From a virus, in the IMG/VR virus record IMGVR_UViG_3300009159_000004, positions 1-44,232 of that record: a DNA stretch of 44,232 nucleotides, one strand, 5' to 3'. Positions 37,179 through 43,906 of this stretch are shown here, piece by piece. The notes below the pieces were generated by a model. It was not told where the DNA came from. It saw nothing but the letters and a program-made list of their open reading frames with translations, and searched no databases. The position numbers and the translations under genes are program-made. Numbering within the stretch: position 1 is the first letter of the stretch; every line of letters starts with the position of its first letter.

Positions 37179-37489
37179 GTTTTGGCGGATGAAACTGGTT
37201 GACTGTTTGGCTCTTCCTCGTCAGGTAAAACCGAAAGAGAATAGTTTGATCCTTCGGCACCCAATACAAGAGCGTTCATGGCTCGCTGTGAACCGAAGCA
37301 CAAAACTTTGTGTACGTTACCACAGGAAAACCATAGATTAAAGCGTGGTTCTTTTGTCATTTTTCCATTGAAGCAAAAATAGCAAAGATGCAAAACATTG
37401 TCGAGATTATAGAACAGAGAATAACTAAATCTTGAAGCACGGTCCAGTGATTTGAAATGACCATTCGTGGTTCGTTGTTGGTTGAACAA
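37175..37489 (-). CDS. Unknown protein with possible TTG start
   Basis: The 104-residue frame (LDRASRFSYSLFYNLDNVLH, LCYFCFNGKMTKEPRFNLWF, SQRAMNALVLGAEGSNYSLS) contains CYFC and an acidic Ser/Pro-rich end. No ATG exists near its beginning; TTG at 37489 lies 6 bases after the expected transcript start of promoter copy 8. An internal ATG (MTKEPRF) would give a 62-residue product. Family unknown. Confidence 0.55.
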   Translation of the reverse strand: MFNQQRTTNGHFKSLDRASRFSYSLFYNLDNVLHLCYFCFNGKMTKEPRFNLWFSCGNVHKVLCFGSQRAMNALVLGAEGSNYSLSVLPDEEEPNSQPVSSAKT

Positions 37490-37493
37490 TGTA

Positions 37494-37554
37494 AGTATAA
37501 CGTGTTAGGTGGCCCCTGTCACGCTGCGTGTCAACCTCTTAACATTTAGTAACA
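37494..37554 (-). promoter_or_regulatory. Cassette promoter copy 8
   Basis: The element TGTTACTAAATGTTAAGAG (37554-37536) is followed after 36 bp by TATACT (37499-37494), which also has GTGACA 17 bp upstream as a -35. A weaker TAACAC box is at 28 bp. The stop codon of the helicase (37546) lies inside the element. Confidence 0.6.
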
Positions 37555-38952
37555 TGGCGCTACTTCGCCGCAATGGCCATAGACCAGGCCGAGAGCACGC
37601 TCGACCCTGCGGCGCTGATCATTGTTAAGGCCCTCTGGGCTATTGGCCCATGGCCATAAGATTGCGGAATTAAAACCTTTTACCTCAACAAGGTATAAAT
37701 TTTTCTTGGCAGACTTAACACGCTTTTTAATTCTTTCTTCATATATTTCCTCAATCGACAACTCCTTAAGTTCTCTCTTGTCACCTTTGGCAACTAGGAT
37801 TCGCTCTTGCTGTTCTGGTTTTTCAATTACTTCCTTATTTTCGTCAAGTTGAAACTTTGCTTTTTTGAATTTTACCTTACCTTCCAGCGTCCAGTCGATA
37901 GGTTCGTGAGGCAAAGGTAAACACTCCCAGCAATTACCATGATCAATAATCAATGCTACCTTGTCGGGATTAGATGGATCAGTGCGCAACACCCTTCCAA
38001 TTAGTTGTTTCCATAAACGTAGTGAGCGTGTAGGTCTAATTAACTGTAAACACGTTGCCGCCGGCAAGTCCAAACCTTCATCAACTAATGCAACTGATAC
38101 AATTACTTGTAGGTCGCCAGCGGTAAAACGCTCAAAGGCTATATCTCTATCACGCTCCGAAGTGGTGCCAATAATGACTTCAGCAGTAATACCTTGCGCT
38201 TTGTACTCAGCTGCTATAATATATGCGTGTTCTACACTAATGGTAACTGTAATTGTTGGTTGCAAGTCTGGATTAAAGTGCAGCAAATCTCGTAAAAAGT
38301 CGCCCTGTACGCTGACAATGCGCTCTTCAATCTCTTCTTTTTTGTAATCCCCACCTCTTATGGAGACGCCTTCTGTATCTACTACGGCAGTATCACCACC
38401 AAACATTTTGTATTTACATAACGAACCTTCTTCCATTAACTGTCTAGGCTGCGGTCCAAGAATTAGTTTAGTGATGCCAAACTTGCCAAGGCCGGCACCA
38501 GTAGGGGTAATTGGCGTAGCGCTGGCGCCAGCAAAGAATGATGGCTGCATTTCACGAATAATTTCCTGATATGTCTTGGCTTGGATGTGATGCGCTTCAT
38601 CTAACAGCAATACCCTGCCGCGAAAGGTAGAGATTGCATCGCGTCTTCTGGCAAGTGTTGGCATCATTGTTACCATAATGCCTTTATCTTCTGTAGCACG
38701 CTTAGCCGTATAAAAGCCTACTGACTCGTTACAATGGCTGCGGCATGACTTAGCGAGCTGCTTAATGATTTCGTTACGATGAGCGGCCAGTACAACTTGA
38801 TAACCCCATTCACGGTAAAGCCGCGTTATTTCGGCCATCATCACTGTTTTACCGCTGCCGGTAGGAGACACCAGACAAGGTGCCCCGCCTTCGTTCATGT
38901 GCGCGATAGTTTCGCACACTAACGGATTTTGGTATCCCCTAAGATTAAACAT
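37546..38952 (-). CDS. SF2 DEAD/DEAH-box helicase
   Basis: The 468-residue helicase has Q-motif-like LRGYQ (residues 4-8), Walker A SPTGSGKT (29-36), DEAH (118-121) and SAT (144-146), then in the second lobe TITVTISVEHAYIIAAEY, FERFTAGDLQVIVSVALVDEGLDLP (motif V) and QLIGRVLR (motif VI). It belongs to the RadD/UvsW-like branch found in many phages, which unwind branched DNA or R-loops and promote recombination-dependent replication. A basic C-terminal region follows. It is coupled to the 38945 gene by an 8-base overlap. Confidence 0.9.
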   Translation of the reverse strand: MFNLRGYQNPLVCETIAHMNEGGAPCLVSPTGSGKTVMMAEITRLYREWGYQVVLAAHRNEIIKQLAKSCRSHCNESVGFYTAKRATEDKGIMVTMMPTLARRRDAISTFRGRVLLLDEAHHIQAKTYQEIIREMQPSFFAGASATPITPTGAGLGKFGITKLILGPQPRQLMEEGSLCKYKMFGGDTAVVDTEGVSIRGGDYKKEEIEERIVSVQGDFLRDLLHFNPDLQPTITVTISVEHAYIIAAEYKAQGITAEVIIGTTSERDRDIAFERFTAGDLQVIVSVALVDEGLDLPAATCLQLIRPTRSLRLWKQLIGRVLRTDPSNPDKVALIIDHGNCWECLPLPHEPIDWTLEGKVKFKKAKFQLDENKEVIEKPEQQERILVAKGDKRELKELSIEEIYEERIKKRVKSAKKNLYLVEVKGFNSAILWPWANSPEGLNNDQRRRVERALGLVYGHCGEVAPCY

Positions 38953-39145
38953 TTTCGAGTTCTAGATTATTGGATTGTGATACATAGGCACCATTGCTAT
39001 AAGCAACCCACGCAATATACTTAATGTTTACAGGCATATCAGGTGAAGTCATTGGTGAAGTCATCAATTCTTTGCCTTCATTTTGCCACCAAGTCTCAAA
39101 TTTTTCCTTAAATAACCGATAGTTTTTGCTGTTTGTATAACTCAT
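38945..39145 (-). CDS. Small unknown protein upstream of helicase
   Basis: The 66-residue product (MSYTNSKNYRLFKEKFETWW, then VNIKYIAWVAYSNGAYVSQS) is not assignable to a family. ATG 39145 overlaps the upstream stop as ATGA and the 3' end overlaps the helicase start by 8 bases, so it is part of a coupled operon. Confidence 0.6.
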   Translation of the reverse strand: MSYTNSKNYRLFKEKFETWWQNEGKELMTSPMTSPDMPVNIKYIAWVAYSNGAYVSQSNNLELENV

Positions 39146-39498
39146 TTCACCACCTGAGCACGCCAGGAGCAAGCCTTCTCGGCCATTTCCGCCTTGCCGG
39201 CTTTCATGTATTTAGCTTGTAGCTTGTGACTCTCGGCAGAGTAATCATCCTTAAAATCATCGCCCACCTTAAAATAGGTGCCAGTTTGCACGCGCTGCAA
39301 ACGTACTTTTTGAGTAGTACCATCAGAAAAAAGAATCGGAATATCATCCTTTGTAGGAATGAGATTATCAGCGTATAGTAATTCCAATTCTTCTTTGATG
39401 CTTTTCTTTTCTGACTCAATAGCTTTTTCTTGTTGAGTTAAATGCAACAGTTTTGCTGCTAGCTGCTCTTTGGATTGTCGTCCGGCGGTTGGTTGCAT
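39142..39498 (-). CDS. Coiled-coil protein of unknown function
   Basis: The 118-residue product has an N-terminal coiled coil (KEQLAAKLLHLTQQEKAIESEKKSIKEELELLYA, residues 10-43), then a beta part (DIPILFSDGTTQKVRLQRVQTGTYFKVG) and a basic helix. The helix-strand layout recalls small phage proteins encoded beside recombination nucleases. It is the first gene of the helicase operon, 25 bp after an extended -10. Confidence 0.65.
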   Translation of the reverse strand: MQPTAGRQSKEQLAAKLLHLTQQEKAIESEKKSIKEELELLYADNLIPTKDDIPILFSDGTTQKVRLQRVQTGTYFKVGDDFKDDYSAESHKLQAKYMKAGKAEMAEKACSWRAQVVK

Positions 39499-39516
39499 GG
39501 TGTGTTGGTTTGAAGG

Positions 39517-39828
39517 TCAACTCGTTAATTGTAGCACCTCTTGCAACCGGCTTAACACTCCGTTTCGATCATTGTCGGAAATTCGCGTGTTGCCGCTGGT
39601 GGACCGAAATTCGTAGCAAACACCTCCCCAGACATACTCGATGCGCTGCATGGTGCCGATCTCGCTGCCGTCAAGCAGCACCGGCACCATGGCAAACGGC
39701 GGCGAAGGGGGATCTGGCCTGCCTAGCGCCATTGCCATTTGCAAACCCAGTTCATCGGCTGGATGGACACCGCGAGCAAGCTCGCCCAGAATCGTCATTT
39801 CACCAAACGTTAGACGTGAATTGGTCAT
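39517..39828 (-). CDS. Small unknown protein
   Basis: The 103-residue product (MTNSRLTFGEMTILGELARG, VLLDGSEIGTMQRIEYVWGG, RISDNDRNGVLSRLQEVLQL) has a mixed alpha-beta form. Family unknown. Start 39828 follows the RuvC-like gene by 46 bp; longer in-frame starts would overlap that gene by over 50 bases. Confidence 0.6.
   Translation of the reverse strand: MTNSRLTFGEMTILGELARGVHPADELGLQMAMALGRPDPPSPPFAMVPVLLDGSEIGTMQRIEYVWGGVCYEFRSTSGNTRISDNDRNGVLSRLQEVLQLTS
39523..39531 (-). promoter_or_regulatory. Extended -10 promoter of the helicase operon
   Basis: TGC-TACAAT on the minus strand, about 25 bp before the ATG at 39498. TGTTAA, resembling the right half of the cassette element, lies 18 bp upstream of TACAAT and could serve as a -35. 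The promoter lies within the last codons of the preceding gene. Confidence 0.5.
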
Positions 39829-39874
39829 GGCTGCAACCAGAATTGACCGGAAAGGGAAAAGTATAGAAAATGGC

Positions 39875-40336
39875 TCATGGTCGCTCCATCGCCCAGTGCA
39901 ATAGAGCCAGTGCGTCGGCTTCGTTATCATCTACCGGCACATGGCCAAGCGCACGCATTGCACACATTACTAGATTCTTGTTTGCATTGCCCTTGCCGGT
40001 AGCATGACGCTTAATTGTTCCCACTGGCACGCCTTCGTAAGGTATTTCATGTTTCTCACATAGGCATGTAAGTTGTGCCATAAACCCTCCGTAGGCATGT
40101 GCGGCATCTACACCTAGATGCCTGCGTACTTCTTCAAATACAACTCTGTTAATCGCAATACTTTCTTCTGGCGCAATAACTTCAGCCAGCCAACGCTGGA
40201 AACGCAAATAGCGCATTCCTCCACCTTCAAAGCGTTGCGCCTTAAATGATTGACTGCCGCTGCAAATTAAGCCGTCTCTGCCCTGCAGCGCCCAGCCAGT
40301 TGTAGTACCAAGGTCAAGCGAAAGGATGGCTTGCAT
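39875..40336 (-). CDS. RuvC-like Holliday junction resolvase
   Basis: The 153-residue protein has the RuvC/RNase H-fold signature: LSLDLGTTTGWAL (Asp 8), NRVVFEEVRR (Glu 68/69), HEIPYEGVPVGTIKRHATGKGNANKNLV (the KxxxTGxGxAxK motif) and DDNEADALALLHWA (Asp 137 and Asp 141). It should cut four-way junctions made by recombination-dependent replication before packaging. An AAGGAG lies upstream of the ATG, and an extended -10 with a palindrome precedes it. Confidence 0.9.
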   Translation of the reverse strand: MQAILSLDLGTTTGWALQGRDGLICSGSQSFKAQRFEGGGMRYLRFQRWLAEVIAPEESIAINRVVFEEVRRHLGVDAAHAYGGFMAQLTCLCEKHEIPYEGVPVGTIKRHATGKGNANKNLVMCAMRALGHVPVDDNEADALALLHWAMERP

Positions 40337-40359
40337 TGTGGCAAGAAAAACTCCTTACC

Positions 40360-40378
40360 AGAATAGCACGGTGCTACC
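40360..40378 (-). promoter_or_regulatory. Extended -10 promoter overlapping a palindrome, before ruvC-like gene
   Basis: TGC-TATTCT on the minus strand overlaps TAGCAC-C-GTGCTA, a perfect 6-bp inverted repeat (40364-40376 on the plus strand), which could be an operator. It lies at the end of the previous gene, 24 bp before the RuvC-like start. Confidence 0.4.
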
Positions 40379-40574
40379 GTTTAACCTTGTTCGGAGAACT
40401 TGCCATGTAGAGTCTTGCTTCGCGTGCTGCTCTCTTGTGATCAGTGGCAAGAAATTTACACTTTCTTTCCATTTCAGCGTTGCCTTGCTTGCCAAACCAG
40501 TTGGAACGGCACATTTCCCAACGCTCTCCTTGATTGTGAAACCTATGGAGAGCAGCAGCGTTTACGTCAACCAT
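40374..40574 (-). CDS. Small basic unknown protein
   Basis: The 66-residue product (MVDVNAAALHRFHNQGERWE, then ERKCKFLATDHKRAAREARL) is basic and helical. Family unknown. Its ATG shares one base with the stop of the upstream gene (TGATG), evidence that it is translated by coupling. Confidence 0.55.
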   Translation of the reverse strand: MVDVNAAALHRFHNQGERWEMCRSNWFGKQGNAEMERKCKFLATDHKRAAREARLYMASSPNKVKR

Positions 40575-40975
40575 CAGCTTTGGTGCGGTTGTTGTTTAAC
40601 TGTTTTCACTTCTTGATCTTTGGCTTTGCCTTTTTCGGCTTGAGCTTTTTCTTGTTGTTGCCCTTGTTCTCGTACTTCTCTTTTGACATTGGGAAAGGTT
40701 GCAATGGGAACAGTTCGGATGTGTTCAATAGATGCTGCCAGTTGGCGGCAATACTGATTGGCTTCTTCTAATGTCTTAGTGCGTAAGCTAATGATGGCCA
40801 TGCGACACTCTTCGTAGGTATCGTAAGTTGGCAAAAATAAGTGTTCGTATGGTTCGCTAAACAATTCTTTGCGTCTATTGTAGTCGGAGAAATGGGTTTC
40901 GTCCAGTTTGAGCGCCGGCAATGGTGCCATGTCGGCTGGATTGCTTGGAATGATCCAAACTTGCTGTTCGTTCAT
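40574..40975 (-). CDS. Unknown protein with K/Q/E-rich tail
   Basis: The 133-residue product has an N-terminal globular part (QVWIIPSNPADMAPLPALKL, EHLFLPTYDTYEECRMAIIS), a helix with NQYCRQLAASIEHI and a low-complexity charged tail (REQGQQQEKAQAEKGKAK). Family unknown. It overlaps the upstream gene by 4 bases. Confidence 0.6.
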   Translation of the reverse strand: MNEQQVWIIPSNPADMAPLPALKLDETHFSDYNRRKELFSEPYEHLFLPTYDTYEECRMAIISLRTKTLEEANQYCRQLAASIEHIRTVPIATFPNVKREVREQGQQQEKAQAEKGKAKDQEVKTVKQQPHQS

Positions 40976-41142
40976 TTGTCGCTCTTGGTGGGCTTGGCAG
41001 CTTCCTTGGCAGCCGTTCGCGCCATTGTAACCGATACGGCTTTGTCCCTGCCAGGCGGGGGAGGTAGTCTTCCGCTTTGCTCAAGAGCCGTCCAATCAGC
41101 AAGCGTACCTTTCAAGAGCGGTTCTTTACGATGCCTGGCCAT
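40972..41142 (-). CDS. Small basic protein, first leftward gene of the early region
   Basis: The 56-residue product (MARHRKEPLLKGTLADWTAL, EQSGRLPPPPGRDKAVSVTM, Lys/Ala-rich end) is basic with a PPPP linker. Family unknown; it may bind nucleic acid. ATG 41142 is preceded directly by GCTACAA; no clear Shine-Dalgarno. An in-frame ATG at 41214 would begin inside the primase leader hairpin. Confidence 0.5.
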   Translation of the reverse strand: MARHRKEPLLKGTLADWTALEQSGRLPPPPGRDKAVSVTMARTAAKEAAKPTKSDK

Positions 41143-41170
41143 TGTAGCGCGTAGCAAAGCGATCCCGGTG

Positions 41171-41179
41171 TGCCATAAT
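41171..41179 (+). promoter_or_regulatory. Extended -10 promoter of the primase unit
   Basis: TGC-CATAAT lies 84 bp before the primase ATG. The -35 is weak (TAGCAA about 16 bp upstream). The leader then contains a 7-bp hairpin at 41197-41226 and AAAGGAA 9 bases before the start codon. Confidence 0.45.
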
Positions 41180-41188
41180 CGGAAGGCA

Positions 41189-41226
41189 CAAAAAAATGGT
41201 CGGAACGCCGCCAAAGCATCCGACCA
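41189..41226 (-). terminator. Minus-strand intrinsic terminator in the primase leader
   Basis: TGGTCGG (41226-41220) pairs with CCGACCA (41203-41197), and on the minus strand seven T residues follow (41196-41190). It would stop antisense transcription coming leftward through the primase gene before it enters the early leftward unit. On the plus strand the same hairpin is part of the primase leader. Confidence 0.65.
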
Positions 41227-41262
41227 CTGAAAACCACTCGTTCAACAAAGGAACTTTATCAC

Positions 41263-43698
41263 ATGGAACGCTGGAACCCGTCTGGCGAACGCAATCCTTG
41301 CCCTATTTGTGGCAGGAAAAAAGACGGCGATTGTCGGACCAGACAGGATGGACAGATGGTTTTCTGTCACCGTGGCAAGTCACAGGGGCCACCTGAGAGG
41401 CTGAAGGTTGGCGACATCCTGAGGGACTCTCAGGACCGGGACTGGGCCTACACTGGTGACTCGCGGGATGACAGTAGGGACGGTGCGGTGTTCGTGATCC
41501 ATCAAGAGGCCAGCCATGGGCTGCCAGTCTGCGAGCCGATCCCAGCGCCGAAGCCAAGGCCGGTTACGAAAAATCAACAGAATTGCGTTGCGACAACATA
41601 CCAGTACAGAGAAGACTTGCGAGTAATTAGATCCGATTATGAAGGCGAAAAGAAGAAAGACTTTCAACCGCAATTCTTTTTTAACGAGCGCTGGAATGCT
41701 GGTGCTGGGTCTGAGGTTTGGCCATTTTACGGATCGCTTGATAGTAATTCTGGCGCATTTGCTATTGAAGTTGAAGGCGAAAAATGCGTTGATGTATTAC
41801 GCGCCAATGGAATTGCGGCAATTACTCATCCTGGCCATCAACGCGACGAAGCAAGTTGTAGGGCTAGATATGCTGGCTTGCTGTCCGTAGGTGTCAAGAC
41901 TGTTTATTTTATATCAGACAACGATGCGCCAGGTAGAAAGAAAGCCGCTTCTTTCGTTCAGGCTGCACAGCTTGCGCAAATTGAATTACGGGTTATTCCT
42001 GCTGAGTCAATTTGTGACGTGCCGGAAAGTGGAAGTGTCGATGATATGCCAGTGGAACAGCTTGGCTCTTTAATTGCTGCTGCGATTAAGTCAACATCAG
42101 GAGCTAAACCGGCACCGCTTAATCGCATTAGTTACAGCGCAATCAAGAAAGCACTTTACGAATTTAACGAAACAAGCCCAACTTCTAATGCTGATATTCA
42201 AGCTGGTGTCGCAGATATTGCAAGCGCTCACGATGCTTCCGCGTTTGACGTAAGAAGAATATGGGATTCACTAGAAGAAGACCGGCAGGTAGAAAGTGAA
42301 GCGCTTGGCGCTGGTGCGTCGATTGTCGAAAGACAGGGTATAGCGTTTAAGCGTAAAGCGGTACAGTTGACGGATTATTTGCCGGAGTCGATACGTTCGT
42401 CTATTGAAACGATAACAGCCAACTTGCCATGCGATCCATTAACCGCTATCTCTGTTGTTCTCACTACTGCTGCCGGTGTATTTAAGGCTGGCCATCGTCT
42501 CGATGCTGGTGACGGGCTATTCGTTAAGGAACCCGTTATCTGGTTGCTTTTGTCCGGTCCTTCGGGAAGCGGCAAGAGTCCAATTATGCGCCACCTTTGC
42601 CACTACCGCTTGCAGCCAGTTACAAATCATTATTTATACCTTAGCGACAATGCTCAAGCTGAGTACGATGCTCGCTATAGCGGAATGAACAAAAATTCTC
42701 GTCCTGAAGAGCCTAGACCGTTTCTTACATGTTTGTCAAATTTTACAACTGAAGAGCTTGGCCGGATCTTAGGCGATAATCATAGTGTTGGTCTTGGGAC
42801 ATTTATTTATTCCGAAGAGATTAAGTCTATTCTTGGCAACTTTGACGAATACAAGCCCGGCGGCAAAGGTAGAGGTAAGGAAACATTTTTGTGTTTGTTT
42901 GATGGAACAGTTGATTCATCTCTTCGTGTTGGCCGTAGATCCAAGCCCGTTGTAGGCAAGGTGCAGAATGCGTTGATAGGTGGCGTGCAACCTGGAGTGT
43001 TTCGCAGAATGGTAGAGGAAGGCGATGACGCGGGCTTGTTCGCTCGCTGCCTGATGGTGCCGTTAATCAATGATTACGTTGAGCCTAATTTTTTCCGTTC
43101 GCCGGCAGAACTGATGGCCGTGCATATGGCCGAGCAATGTTTGGAGAACTTTTATTTGCGCTGTCTTGAGGTGAGGCCACTTGTGCTAAGGCTTGAGAAA
43201 GAAGCTGTTGAGTTATTTGTGTTGCTATCGCGTGATACCTACGATAAATCTCAGTCGGTGTCTCTTGAGTCTCAGCGTGCTGTGCTTGGCAAAAGGCTTG
43301 GTTACATTTTGCAAATTGCCCTTACCATGCACCTGTGCCGTGTTGCTGCCGGCGAGGAAGATGTAGAAGAGCTATATGTCTCGAAGGGTACTTTAGCGAG
43401 AGCTGTAATTTTGGTTGACTTACTCCAAAGTTATGCGATTGTAGAACAGCAGGAATCGCAAATGCAACGCCATGGATCATACGACATAAACCGGAGGGTG
43501 CATATTTATGCCAAGGCTAACAACGGAGTCACTGCCTCACGCTTCTTTAGCAGTTGTGTTCCGATTAAATATCGAAAAAACATGAGCGTTGTTCATGTCA
43601 GGGCTGCAATGGAACAACTTGTCTCAATGGGTCTTGGCGAATGGCGCGAGAAAGGAAAAACGCAAATTTTTATAGCGCTTGGAAGGTTTCCTGATTAA
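41263..43698 (+). CDS. Primase-helicase (zinc finger, TOPRIM, DUF3987)
   Basis: The 811-residue replication protein has three parts. An N-terminal zinc finger carries Cys 13, Cys 16, Cys 24 and Cys 35/His 36 (CPICG...FCHRG). A TOPRIM primase domain shows EGEK at 171-174 and SDND at 218-221. A DUF3987-type helicase domain has Walker A GPSGSGKS at 432-439, then LSNFTTEELGRILGDN, IYSEEIKSILGNFDEY and ALIGGVQPGVFRRM. The C-terminus is helical and winged-helix-like. It probably unwinds and primes phage DNA for a host polymerase. A Shine-Dalgarno AAAGGAA lies 9 bases before the ATG. Confidence 0.9.
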   Translation: MERWNPSGERNPCPICGRKKDGDCRTRQDGQMVFCHRGKSQGPPERLKVGDILRDSQDRDWAYTGDSRDDSRDGAVFVIHQEASHGLPVCEPIPAPKPRPVTKNQQNCVATTYQYREDLRVIRSDYEGEKKKDFQPQFFFNERWNAGAGSEVWPFYGSLDSNSGAFAIEVEGEKCVDVLRANGIAAITHPGHQRDEASCRARYAGLLSVGVKTVYFISDNDAPGRKKAASFVQAAQLAQIELRVIPAESICDVPESGSVDDMPVEQLGSLIAAAIKSTSGAKPAPLNRISYSAIKKALYEFNETSPTSNADIQAGVADIASAHDASAFDVRRIWDSLEEDRQVESEALGAGASIVERQGIAFKRKAVQLTDYLPESIRSSIETITANLPCDPLTAISVVLTTAAGVFKAGHRLDAGDGLFVKEPVIWLLLSGPSGSGKSPIMRHLCHYRLQPVTNHYLYLSDNAQAEYDARYSGMNKNSRPEEPRPFLTCLSNFTTEELGRILGDNHSVGLGTFIYSEEIKSILGNFDEYKPGGKGRGKETFLCLFDGTVDSSLRVGRRSKPVVGKVQNALIGGVQPGVFRRMVEEGDDAGLFARCLMVPLINDYVEPNFFRSPAELMAVHMAEQCLENFYLRCLEVRPLVLRLEKEAVELFVLLSRDTYDKSQSVSLESQRAVLGKRLGYILQIALTMHLCRVAAGEEDVEELYVSKGTLARAVILVDLLQSYAIVEQQESQMQRHGSYDINRRVHIYAKANNGVTASRFFSSCVPIKYRKNMSVVHVRAAMEQLVSMGLGEWREKGKTQIFIALGRFPD

Positions 43699-43699
43699 A

Positions 43700-43846
43700 A
43701 TGACCGACAAAAAAGACAAAACGTGCTACGTTAATTTACGTCCTAGCCCATGGCGCTGGGGTCCATTGGTTCAAAACACTCCGCAAATTAGACTAATTGC
43801 AAAAATTGCACCCATTTTTACCGAACCGGAAGTGCCCAGCACTTAA
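43700..43846 (+). CDS. Small unknown protein after primase
   Basis: The 48-residue frame (MTDKKDKTCYVNLRPSPWRW, then QIRLIAKIAPIFTEPEVPST) begins one base after the primase stop (TAAAATG), a typical coupled arrangement. Trp/Pro-rich and basic in the middle. Family unknown. Confidence 0.55.
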   Translation: MTDKKDKTCYVNLRPSPWRWGPLVQNTPQIRLIAKIAPIFTEPEVPST

Positions 43847-43876
43847 ACCTGTTCCACTGTTTCGCTGACTGCTTTA

Positions 43877-43885
43877 TGCTACACT
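43877..43885 (+). promoter_or_regulatory. Extended -10 promoter of the erf operon
   Basis: TGC-TACACT lies 22 bp before the erf ATG. It matches the TGCTA-type boxes found before several other genes. No clear -35. Confidence 0.5.
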
Positions 43886-43906
43886 CTAACCGTTCACTCT
43901 TCCGTC

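Noticed and set aside
31168-37554. CRISPR array or iterons as explanation of the repeated 19-bp element
   Set aside because: Copies are hundreds of bases to 2 kb apart, separated by genes, and tied to -10 boxes; spacers of uniform size are absent.
39548-39566. Ninth cassette element (GGAGTGTTAAGCC)
   Set aside because: The left half-site is missing and the nearest -10 is 18 bp away, a different geometry; noted under the 39523 promoter instead.
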